A stretch of 64,000 bases of DNA from ZC4RG25 sp023428365. GTDB lineage: Bacteria > Pseudomonadota > Alphaproteobacteria > Rhizobiales > Hyphomicrobiaceae. A model generated the notes under the pieces. That model had not been told where the DNA came from. It did not search any database and saw only the letters and a list, made by a program, of their open reading frames with translations. Positions 1 through 7,178 of the stretch are shown here, in pieces. The stretch spans positions 222,096 to 286,095 of the forward strand of contig JBNOAI010000008.1 of NCBI GenBank assembly GCA_050283925.1. The letters are read 5' to 3'. Every line of letters begins with the position of its first letter. Position 1 is the first letter of the stretch. The position numbers were made by a program, and so were the translations under genes.

Positions 1-168
1 GACAATGGCAGGAATGCGATTGTTGGGGCTGATCTTGAGGAAGTCCGGCTGGAACTGCTCGTTTTTCGTGATGTCGACCGGGAACACCGTATAGGGCAGC
101 CCGACCTCCTCCAGCATGATGGAGACCTTGCGCCCGTTTGGCGTGGACCATGTATGCAGCTCGATCAT
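1..168 (-). CDS. Glutathione S-transferase, N-terminal fragment (cut by window edge)
   Basis: Only the first 56 codons are inside the window; the gene runs off the left edge. The translation begins MIELHTWSTPNGRKVSIMLE and continues through a VDITKNEQFQPDFLKISPNN segment ending in RIPAIV. This is the thioredoxin-fold N-terminal domain of the YfcG/Nu-type glutathione S-transferases: strand, T-x-N-G-x-K active-site loop, and the cis-Pro turn I-P-A. The family handles glutathione conjugation or disulfide reduction in the cytoplasm. The start is the ATG at 168, with no other in-frame ATG upstream nearby. The C-terminal helical domain cannot be seen, so the subclass is inferred only from the N-terminal motif. 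Confidence 0.85.
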   Translation of the reverse strand, partial: MIELHTWSTPNGRKVSIMLEEVGLPYTVFPVDITKNEQFQPDFLKISPNNRIPAIV

Positions 169-254
169 GGATTTTTCTTATCCTCCCCTAGTGCGACGCA
201 GCAGCGGAACCTAGACGCACACTCGGCCGACCGCAATGGTGCGTCAAGCCGCTG

Positions 255-1172
255 CTACAAAAGCCGTGTTGCCACGATCCAGGCCGTAACGATGAGTGGA
301 GAGAGGGCCGTAGAGATGACCACGGCCGTCGAGATAAACTCGGGCTCGGTCTTGTACTCGGCCGCAAAAATCGTGATCAGGACGCCCACGGGCGTGGCCG
401 CAGCCACAACCAGAACCTGTGTGATGTCGTTCGGTATCCCCAGCAGGATGCAGATCCCCCAGCTCAACACCGGAGCGACCAGGAACTTCAGGACCATGAT
501 CAACGTCTGCGGCCCGGCCTCGAGCCGGATAGCCTTAGCCGTCGCCACCTGCGCCCCCAACGTATAGAGCGCCAGCGGCGTGAAAATCGAACCGAGGAAC
601 TGCAGCGGCTGGCTGACGACCGAGGGCAGTTCGACCTCGAAGCCGCGCAATGCCAGCCCCAGCACCACGGCGGGAATGAGCGGCGTCTCGAACGCGTTCT
701 TCAATTTACCGAGCTTGCTGTCGCCGCTCGGGGCCAGCATCCATACGCCAACCGTACACACCAGAATGGCCATGAGAGCCGTCAGCACGGACTGATAGAT
801 CAGATAGTCCGACCCGAATGCCAGTTGCGTCACCGGAATTCCGAAGAATCCGACGTTGGCATAGGCGGTGCCGAGCCCCATCATGGGCGCCAGCGAACGG
901 CGCATTCCGAACGCGATGACCAGCAGCCATCCGAGTGGAATCAGGATCAGGAATTGGATGGCCCCGAACGTCACTACCGGCCAGATGACGTCGATCGGCT
1001 GCGATCCGGTGGAGAGGAAGTGAACCAGGAACGCGGGCATGACGACGTAAACCTGGAGCCTGTTCAGGCTGCCGACATCCAGTTTGAGACGCGGTTGCAG
1101 CAGCCATCCGAGCGCCACCAGCGCGATGATCGGCAGCGTGACCTGCGTCAGAATATCGAGGAAAAGGCCCAC
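255..1172 (-). CDS. AEC-family (auxin efflux carrier-like) membrane transporter
   Basis: A 305-residue, strongly hydrophobic protein with about ten predicted membrane segments in two bundles. It starts at a GTG with LDILTQVTLPIIALVALGWL as the first helix. A hydrophilic joint near residues 148-160 (PSGDSKLGKLKNAFETP) separates the bundles, and a G-x-P-x-G-V-L helix lies near the C-terminus (TPVGVLITIFAAEY). This is the AEC fold shared with bacterial malate and malonate permeases such as MdcF. The substrate cannot be told from sequence. It stands alone on the minus strand, about 85 bases upstream of the glutathione S-transferase fragment in the same direction. Confidence 0.85.
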   Translation of the reverse strand: MGLFLDILTQVTLPIIALVALGWLLQPRLKLDVGSLNRLQVYVVMPAFLVHFLSTGSQPIDVIWPVVTFGAIQFLILIPLGWLLVIAFGMRRSLAPMMGLGTAYANVGFFGIPVTQLAFGSDYLIYQSVLTALMAILVCTVGVWMLAPSGDSKLGKLKNAFETPLIPAVVLGLALRGFEVELPSVVSQPLQFLGSIFTPLALYTLGAQVATAKAIRLEAGPQTLIMVLKFLVAPVLSWGICILLGIPNDITQVLVVAAATPVGVLITIFAAEYKTEPEFISTAVVISTALSPLIVTAWIVATRLL

Positions 1173-1285
1173 GTCATGTCCCGCACCAACGCCACGGCAC
1201 TGCGCGGCTGCACGACTTACGTCCGAACGGGATCAGGACGCAAATGCGATTGTGTCAGAGCGCCAGCGCTATGACATCGACGGAG

Positions 1286-1927
1286 CTACGTGTTTTGCGG
1301 CTCGCCGAAAACCGCGGCGGGCTCTTGCCCTATCCGCGCCAGGACGTCGGTAAGTGTCCGAACCGCGTCCGCCACACCGTCCGTGCAACTCACGGCTTCC
1401 GTGCGCGCCTGAAGACGGCGACCATTTTCGAGACGCTGTGCCAGCCGCGGCCCCATCATGCGGCGCAGGCAGGCTTGTGGAGTCAGTGATTGGCGCGCGG
1501 CCGCACTCCCTCCCACCAGCCTCACGACCCGCAGATCTGGACAGGTTTCCTGCAAGTCGGCAACCACATGCCCCGGCACACAGACAACCACCGTACTGCC
1601 GTCGATGAGCGCATTGCGAATCGACTGCGGCAGGCCGAACTGGTGACCACCGGCCGCCCACGCCGCGAGAAAACATCCATCGCGCTCGATATCGCGAAAC
1701 ATCTCGCGGCTGACGGAAACTTCCGCGTCTCGTGGGCCGTTGCGCCGTGTCGTAAACAGCTTGGGAAATTCGAAGGAGCGCAAATCCGGGAGCCGCCGCC
1801 GCGCGGCCGTCAGAAGAACGTCGGGTCCGATCTGGCCTGTAGCCACAACCAGCACGAGGCGGCCGGGTGTCATTCCGCCAACGCTACGAACTTGAGATCT
1901 CACGGCTATCGATTCGGCAAGCGTCAT
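1286..1927 (-). CDS. PhnN/guanylate kinase-like protein with a degenerate P-loop
   Basis: A 213-residue protein whose order of motifs follows ribose 1,5-bisphosphate phosphokinase (PhnN). It has a GRLVLVV strand leading into the P-loop, an arginine-rich FTTRRNGPRDAEVSVS segment, a short E-R-D-G-C-F-L-A-A-W-A helix, a G-x-x-F-G-L-P motif, and then VVVCVPG and DLRVVRL strands. The P-loop itself reads ATGQIGPD where the family expects GPSGAGKD, so the Walker A lysine is replaced by proline. The GMPK-type fold is therefore likely kept, while ATP-dependent kinase activity is doubtful. No other phn gene is nearby. The start is the ATG at 1927; an ATG 18 codons later is possible. The family assignment is by motif order and is moderate. 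Confidence 0.6.
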   Translation of the reverse strand: MTLAESIAVRSQVRSVGGMTPGRLVLVVATGQIGPDVLLTAARRRLPDLRSFEFPKLFTTRRNGPRDAEVSVSREMFRDIERDGCFLAAWAAGGHQFGLPQSIRNALIDGSTVVVCVPGHVVADLQETCPDLRVVRLVGGSAAARQSLTPQACLRRMMGPRLAQRLENGRRLQARTEAVSCTDGVADAVRTLTDVLARIGQEPAAVFGEPQNT

Positions 1928-2104
1928 GATGAGATCCTGTTTTCACATCAAGGCGTTTTCCTGGCGCGCGCAGAATTCACTGCATGCACATCCAGCCTGC
2001 GACTCGACTCAACTGACCTGATGCTAGTTCGTCGATAAGGCAGGCACGAGTCCTGCCAGTGCGATCCCCGGAGGAAGCCGCGCGCGTGTGGCCGATTGGC
2101 TCGC

Positions 2105-4594
2105 CTAACCGGCGGCGACCTGCACCGGCGCTTTGCGTGTGTGCGTGATAATGATGTCCGCGGCCGCATCGCTGGGCGTGCCGCTTTTCAGTTTCATACG
2201 CTCGGGAATTCGCGCCAGCGCGTCGCGCTGCCGTTGCCGTTCTGGCGTATCGGACAGTAGCGGTGCCAACGCCGCCGCCAGCTTGTCGGGCATGCAATCT
2301 TCCTGGAGGAACTCCGGAAAAGCGTTCTCGCCCAGCACGAGGTTAGCCAGCACGAACGAATGAACCTTCACCAGAAACCGTAGACGTGCGGCCACGGCGT
2401 CGACGCGATACCCGACCACCATCGGCGTCCCCGATAGCGCGAGCTCCAGGGTGGCCGTGCCCGATGCAACCAGCGCAGCATCGGCGAGCCTGAAGGCGCG
2501 GAACTTATCGTCTTCGGCCTCGATGAGGTGCGGCTTCACAGGCCACAGCTTACAACCCGCATCGATCATCGAACGGACATGCGGCACCGCCGGGATAATG
2601 ACTTCCGGAATGATGCCGCGCTCACATAGATTCCGTATCGCATCGCCGAACGGATCCATCAGCCGACCCACCTCGGACGCACGACTACCCGGCAGCACGA
2701 GAAGTACTGGCCGCCCCGGTATCAACCTCAGACGCTCCACCAGCGGCGCGGGATCGAGCGCCTCGAGCCAATCCCATCGTTCGATCAGTGGATGGCCGAC
2801 ATATGTGCAGGGCGGACCACCGAGCCGTTTATGCGCATCCGGTTCGAACGGCAGCAGAGCCAGCACATGATCGACGTAGGCACGCATCTTCTTGGCGCGC
2901 CCCGGTCGCCATGCCCATACCGACGGGCTGACGTAGTCGACGATCGGGATATCCGGCCTGCGTTTGCGAATACGCTTGGCAATCGGATGCGTAAATTCCG
3001 GACTGTCGATAATCACCACAACATCGGGCTTGAATGCAATGGCGGCATCGACCGCGCGATGCACGCGGCGCACGATACGCGGCAGACGCGGCAAGATCGA
3101 CAGAGGTCCCATCACGGCGACATCCGCCAGCGGAAACAGGCTGTCGAGGCCCTGCTCATGCATCTGCTCTCCGCCGACGCCGGCCATCACCACGCCATCG
3201 CCAAGCCGCGCACGCAGCGCCCCCATCAGCCGTCCGCCAAGGGCGTCGCCTGAATGCTCCCCCGATACCAAGAAGATGCGTACTGCATCGGTGCGTCCGC
3301 CTGCGCCACGCGGCGTCGCCACGGCGAACAAGCCGTGCTGCTCGGCAGCCGTGACGAGCGCGCGACGTTGATCGCCATCACCGGGAGTGGACGCCAAAAC
3401 GATCCCCGCCAAACCGGCAGCCGCTGCGCGCTCCACGATCTCGCGTGGATTGGCCGGACACTGCCGGAGAGCAACCACGCCACGTCGCCGCCGCGAGCGG
3501 CGATCTCCCCACTGCCGCACCTTGCCCGCGCGCGCAATCGTATCAGCGGCACCTTCTCCTGCCTCGACCGCAAGCACATGGCGGCGCGCAACGGCAACAG
3601 CCTCTCCGGCACGAAACGGTTCGCTTGCGGTGATGACGGCCAGCGCGCGGGCCGCATCGCGACGGTCGTGCGGACTGCCTTCACCGCAGATCCGCACCAG
3701 TTCCGCGTCCGAAACCTGCAGGCGGCGATCCATATGAGAGGCGTGTGGCGCAACGCCAGCCAGAAACAAGCCGGTCTTTTCCAGGCTACCACGCAGAGCA
3801 TCACGTTCAGCAAGGAGCACCTGCCCGGCGGCGACCGCGACACCCGTCAGTCCGGCAACAGCAGCAGCCTCAATGGTCCGTGGGCCGATGGTCGGCAGAT
3901 CGACGCGCAGCTCCTGGCCGGGTTTGGGCGCTTTGACCAGCACACCGCCAACACCGCCCTTACCCTGGCTGCGCAAGTGCGCGAGCCGCGCCAGCATGGC
4001 ATCCGTCCCCTCAGCCGCCTCGATGGCAACCGGCTGGCCATCGGCAATCACGACAGCCTGCCCGATATCGGCGCCAGCCAGTCCTGAGATCAGCGCAAAC
4101 CCCGTTTCGAGATCACGGCGGTTCTGCTCATCCGGTATCGCGGGGCCAACGACATCCGGCCCCATCAGCAGCGACGGCGCGACGTCCTGCGCACCGATGA
4201 CGCGAAAACCCTGGCCCTCGAAGAACCGCACCACGCGCCGCAAGACACTATCGTCACCGCCGCGCATCAGCCCAAGAATGGCCGGGAGATTTAGAAAGAA
4301 CCCGACATCGAGCCTCACCGCTTTCAAATCCGGGCGCGTCACTCCACCGAGAATCACGATGTCACGACAATCCGCAGCGCGGAACGCACGCAACATGGCG
4401 CCGACCCGCCCGATATTCACCCAGGTGTGCGGATGCCGCGCGATTTCGGGACCAGCACTACCTTCAAGGCCAACGATATGGACAGCGCGCCCGCGCGCTT
4501 TCACTTCGTCGGCCAGCTCCAGCGGCAGGTGCCCATTGCCGGCAAGAATACCGAGCGGCCCGCTGCCGGAAACCAAGGCCTCACCCCTCCGCAT
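2105..4594 (-). CDS. lpxI-lpxB: LpxI-LpxB fusion: UDP-2,3-diacylglucosamine hydrolase plus lipid-A-disaccharide synthase
   Basis: One uninterrupted 829-codon frame. Residues 1-282 are LpxI (DUF1009), which hydrolyses UDP-2,3-diacylglucosamine to lipid X plus UMP. It shows LGILAGNGHLP, EGTDAML, VKAPKPGQ and DLPTIGPRT. Residues about 437-829 are LpxB, the GT19 enzyme that joins lipid X to UDP-diacylglucosamine. It shows SGEHSGDALG, SPSVWAWRPGRAKKM, LLVLPGSRASEV and SGTATLELAL. Residues about 310-428 form a third, decayed LpxI-like C-terminal segment. No ATG lies between the parts; a GTG at residue 425 could in principle start a separate LpxB. The first ATG overlaps lpxA by 14 bases. A TTG six codons later, behind GGAGGGG, is an alternative start. 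Last gene of the envelope cluster; cytoplasmic and peripheral inner membrane. Confidence 0.9.
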   Translation of the reverse strand: MRRGEALVSGSGPLGILAGNGHLPLELADEVKARGRAVHIVGLEGSAGPEIARHPHTWVNIGRVGAMLRAFRAADCRDIVILGGVTRPDLKAVRLDVGFFLNLPAILGLMRGGDDSVLRRVVRFFEGQGFRVIGAQDVAPSLLMGPDVVGPAIPDEQNRRDLETGFALISGLAGADIGQAVVIADGQPVAIEAAEGTDAMLARLAHLRSQGKGGVGGVLVKAPKPGQELRVDLPTIGPRTIEAAAVAGLTGVAVAAGQVLLAERDALRGSLEKTGLFLAGVAPHASHMDRRLQVSDAELVRICGEGSPHDRRDAARALAVITASEPFRAGEAVAVARRHVLAVEAGEGAADTIARAGKVRQWGDRRSRRRRGVVALRQCPANPREIVERAAAAGLAGIVLASTPGDGDQRRALVTAAEQHGLFAVATPRGAGGRTDAVRIFLVSGEHSGDALGGRLMGALRARLGDGVVMAGVGGEQMHEQGLDSLFPLADVAVMGPLSILPRLPRIVRRVHRAVDAAIAFKPDVVVIIDSPEFTHPIAKRIRKRRPDIPIVDYVSPSVWAWRPGRAKKMRAYVDHVLALLPFEPDAHKRLGGPPCTYVGHPLIERWDWLEALDPAPLVERLRLIPGRPVLLVLPGSRASEVGRLMDPFGDAIRNLCERGIIPEVIIPAVPHVRSMIDAGCKLWPVKPHLIEAEDDKFRAFRLADAALVASGTATLELALSGTPMVVGYRVDAVAARLRFLVKVHSFVLANLVLGENAFPEFLQEDCMPDKLAAALAPLLSDTPERQRQRDALARIPERMKLKSGTPSDAAADIIITHTRKAPVQVAAG

Positions 4595-5384
4595 CGCGCG
4601 GCGTGCACAGCGCGCGTTTTCCGCCGGCCCGGATGAAGGCGACGATCTCCTGCACGATCGGATGATCGGCGAACTCGGCGGCCACGTCGTCGAGCCTCTC
4701 CTTGAGAGTGCCTTCCGCCGCGAACAGCAGGCGATACGCCCGACGCAGATCGTGAATGTTCTCGCGCGTAAACCCGCGCCGCTGCAGCCCGACGATGTTC
4801 AGGCCCGACAGATGCGCGCGATTGCCGATCGCCATGCCGTAAGGGATGAGATCGTTCTCCAGCCCCGACATGCCGCCGATGAAAGCGTGCGCACCAACGC
4901 GGGCGAACTGAATAACCGCCGCGCCACCGCCAAGAATGGCGAAGTCGCCGACGTTGCAATGCCCGGCCAGCATGACGTTGTTTGAGAAGATGACACCATT
5001 ACCCACGGTGCAATCATGGCCGACATGCGAGTTGGCCAGGAAGGCGCACTTATCGCCAACCACGGTCTTCAAGCCGCCTCCCGCCGTACCCGGGTTCATG
5101 GTGACGCCTTCGCGGATCAGGCAGTCGGCACCGATGGCAAGCGTGGACGGCTCACCATTGTACTTCAAGTCCTGCGGCTGATGGCCGATGGAGGCGAACG
5201 GGAAGATGCGCGTGCGCGGGCCAACGGTCGTGCGGCCAGCAACAACGGCATGGCTCACGAGTTCGCATCCCTCGCCGAGCGAAACCTCGGCGCCGACCAT
5301 GCAGAAGGGGCCGATCTTCACTCCTGCTGCGAGCTTGGCGCCGTCCTCGACGATGGCCGTGGGGTGGATATGCGTCTCAGCCAT
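4581..5384 (-). CDS. lpxA: UDP-N-acetylglucosamine acyltransferase LpxA
   Basis: LpxA transfers an R-3-hydroxyacyl chain from acyl carrier protein to the 3-OH of UDP-GlcNAc, the first step of lipid A synthesis. The 267-residue protein opens with hexapeptide repeats (IHPTAIVEDGAKLAAGVKIG) building a left-handed beta-helix. The catalytic histidine lies in HVGHDCTVG, and the substrate-binding GNRAHLSGLNIVGLQRRGF follows. A helical C-terminal bundle ends the protein. I chose the ATG at 5384 because the family starts just before IHP. That start overlaps the fabZ stop by 8 bases, which suggests translational coupling. The reading frame extends ten codons further upstream into fabZ, which is not needed. 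Confidence 0.95.
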   Translation of the reverse strand: MAETHIHPTAIVEDGAKLAAGVKIGPFCMVGAEVSLGEGCELVSHAVVAGRTTVGPRTRIFPFASIGHQPQDLKYNGEPSTLAIGADCLIREGVTMNPGTAGGGLKTVVGDKCAFLANSHVGHDCTVGNGVIFSNNVMLAGHCNVGDFAILGGGAAVIQFARVGAHAFIGGMSGLENDLIPYGMAIGNRAHLSGLNIVGLQRRGFTRENIHDLRRAYRLLFAAEGTLKERLDDVAAEFADHPIVQEIVAFIRAGGKRALCTPRDAEG

Positions 5385-5877
5385 TCTGGTTCGCGAATTT
5401 CTGCGTCTCTTCACTATCGACGATCATGGCGCTGATTTCGGCTTCGGCGACAACCGCGCCATCGACTTTCGCCTCGCCATAAAACCTCCAGGCACGGCCG
5501 CGGCTACGCAGCTTGCGGACGTGGTACTCCAGCTGATCGCCCGGAAGAACCGGCTTGCGGAACTTGGCGCGATCGATGCCCATGAAATAGACGAGCGCCG
5601 GCTTGTAGCTTTCGCCAAGACTATGAACGCACAGCGCCCCAGCCGTCTGCGCCAAGCCCTCGATGATCAACACGCCCGGCATCACGGGAAACTCGGGAAA
5701 GTGTCCTTGGAAGAACGGCTCGTTGATGGTCACGTTCTTCACGCCCACCGCCGTTTCATCACGGTCCATATCGTACATGCGATCGATCAGAAGGAACGGA
5801 TAGCGATGCGGCAGCAACTTCATCAGGCGCTGGATATCGGCGGTGGCGAGTTTCGCCTTCTCTTTCACGTCATTCAT
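5377..5877 (-). CDS. fabZ: 3-hydroxyacyl-ACP dehydratase FabZ
   Basis: FabZ dehydrates 3-hydroxyacyl-ACP to trans-2-enoyl-ACP in fatty acid synthesis. Its 3-hydroxymyristoyl-ACP substrate is also the acyl donor for LpxA and LpxD, which explains its place in the lipid A cluster. The 166-residue hot-dog-fold protein has IQRLMKLLPHRYPFLLIDR, the catalytic histidine in FFQGHFPEFPVMPGVL, and the catalytic glutamate in IIEGLAQTAG. It is slightly longer than the 151 residues of the E. coli enzyme, with the extra length at the two ends. It is 61 bases downstream of lpxD and overlaps lpxA. Confidence 0.95.
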   Translation of the reverse strand: MNDVKEKAKLATADIQRLMKLLPHRYPFLLIDRMYDMDRDETAVGVKNVTINEPFFQGHFPEFPVMPGVLIIEGLAQTAGALCVHSLGESYKPALVYFMGIDRAKFRKPVLPGDQLEYHVRKLRSRGRAWRFYGEAKVDGAVVAEAEISAMIVDSEETQKFANQNG

Positions 5878-5938
5878 CGTCCTGGCTCCGTCGCAACGCG
5901 CCCGTCGTCCGGGCCAACATATACGCTGCAGTCAATCT

Positions 5939-6985
5939 TCATTCCTCGGTGGGCTCTCGCCCGCTCTTGGTCTTCTCAGCAAGCCGTGTGATCGCATTGA
6001 TCTCCCTGGCCCACTGCTTGAACGGCCGCGCCGGCGTACCGCCCATGCGCGCACCAGCCGGAATATCATCCTTGGCGTGTGAAGCGCCTGCAATCTGCGC
6101 ACCGGTGCCGACCCTGATATGGCCGACCGTCCCGGCTTGACCGCCCATCACCACGAAATCACCGAGCTCGGTCGAACCGGAAATTCCGCACTGGCCAACG
6201 ATCACGCAGTGCCGGCCCATGACGACGTTGTGCCCGATCTGGACAAGATTATCAATTTTCGTGCCCTCGCCGATGATCGTATCCTTAAGAGCTCCCCGAT
6301 CGATGGCGGTGTTGGCGCCGATCTCCACGTCGTCCTGGATGATAACGCGGCCGATCTGAGGCACTTTGAGGTGGCCTTGTGGGCCCATCGCAAAGCCGAA
6401 ACCGTCCTGACCGATCCGGACGCCGGCATGCAGTATCACACGATCGCCAACCAGAGCGTGCGTCACGCTAGCCAGCGGGCCGACGAAACAGCCGCGACCA
6501 ATGGCGCAGCGATAGCCAATCACGGCCCCGGCGGCAATCCGGGTGCCGCGCCCTATCACAGCCTCCGGGCCGATCACGGCACCGGGCTCGACGATCACCC
6601 CCTCTTCCAGACGCGCTGACGGATCAACCGCTTGAGTGCTCGATGCCGCAACCCTCGGCTGCATCGCGTCGGGATAGAAAAGTTGCAGCGCCAGCGCAAA
6701 ACCGCGATAGGGCGCCTTGGTCAGAATGGCGTCGGTGCCAGCCGGAATCCGAGCGGCAAACTGCGGCACAACCAGGCAAGCGCCCGCCTTGGTCGTCGCC
6801 AGTTGCTCCAAGTACTTGCGATTGTCGATGAATGAGATGTGGTCCGGTCCGGCGTCGGCTAGACCGCGCACGTCCGTGACAAGCCGACTGCCCTCAACGC
6901 CGGGGGCGAGTTCTCCGCCCACGACCCGCGCCACCTCGGCCAGCGGAAACGGGCCGACACGCTCGAAGAATCCAGGATGTTCCAT
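5939..6985 (-). CDS. lpxD: UDP-3-O-acylglucosamine N-acyltransferase LpxD
   Basis: LpxD adds the second R-3-hydroxyacyl chain, at the 2-amino position of UDP-3-O-acylglucosamine. The 348-residue protein has the N-terminal uridine-binding domain (HISFIDNRKYLEQL near residues 47-60). A long run of hexapeptide repeats follows, with the catalytic histidine in NLVQIGHNVVMGRHC. A C-terminal helix begins after AGARMGGTPARPFKQW. Length and domain order match rhizobial LpxD. It lies downstream of bamA, with a 193-base gap that contains a hairpin, and is followed by fabZ. Confidence 0.95.
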   Translation of the reverse strand: MEHPGFFERVGPFPLAEVARVVGGELAPGVEGSRLVTDVRGLADAGPDHISFIDNRKYLEQLATTKAGACLVVPQFAARIPAGTDAILTKAPYRGFALALQLFYPDAMQPRVAASSTQAVDPSARLEEGVIVEPGAVIGPEAVIGRGTRIAAGAVIGYRCAIGRGCFVGPLASVTHALVGDRVILHAGVRIGQDGFGFAMGPQGHLKVPQIGRVIIQDDVEIGANTAIDRGALKDTIIGEGTKIDNLVQIGHNVVMGRHCVIVGQCGISGSTELGDFVVMGGQAGTVGHIRVGTGAQIAGASHAKDDIPAGARMGGTPARPFKQWAREINAITRLAEKTKSGREPTEE

Positions 6986-7133
6986 GGCCGTGAATCTCGC
7001 AGGGATTGGGCCTCAGTCAACCGCTGCCCCCATAGAGTCGCATGTGCCCTGGGGTTACGCACGACAAATTCGTCGGAGTTGCGACCGGTTCAGCAGCGCC
7101 CCATCGAGCCTATCGCCAGGAAGCGCGCCCGAA

Positions 7134-7164
7134 AAGCAATCATCCCCGGACGAGCCGGGGATGA
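7134..7164 (-). terminator. Hairpin after bamA, possible terminator or attenuator
   Basis: A perfect 10-bp inverted repeat, TCATCCCCGG / CCGGGGATGA with a 5-base loop (7140-7164), starts 15 bases beyond the bamA stop. On the minus strand it is followed by TTGCTTTTC, a modest T-rich stretch. It could cut transcription between bamA and lpxD, or be a member of the dispersed GTCATCCC-type palindromes seen elsewhere in the window. Confidence 0.5.
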
Positions 7165-7178
7165 GAGTGTTTCTGAGA

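Noticed and set aside
1948..2169. Reading frame at the 3' end of the lpxI-lpxB gene and in the gap before the PhnN-like gene
   Set aside because: It overlaps the LpxB 3' end out of frame, is arginine/serine-rich and shows no family features; it is a high-GC shadow.
2850..2862. GGTTCGAA-like T-loop sequence suggesting a tRNA
   Set aside because: It lies inside the lpxB domain and no acceptor or anticodon stem can be formed around it; no tRNA was found in the window.
3254..4985. Long plus-strand frames opposite lpxI-lpxB and lpxA
   Set aside because: Antisense to conserved lipid A genes; low-complexity Ser/Arg/Pro-rich translations without motifs.
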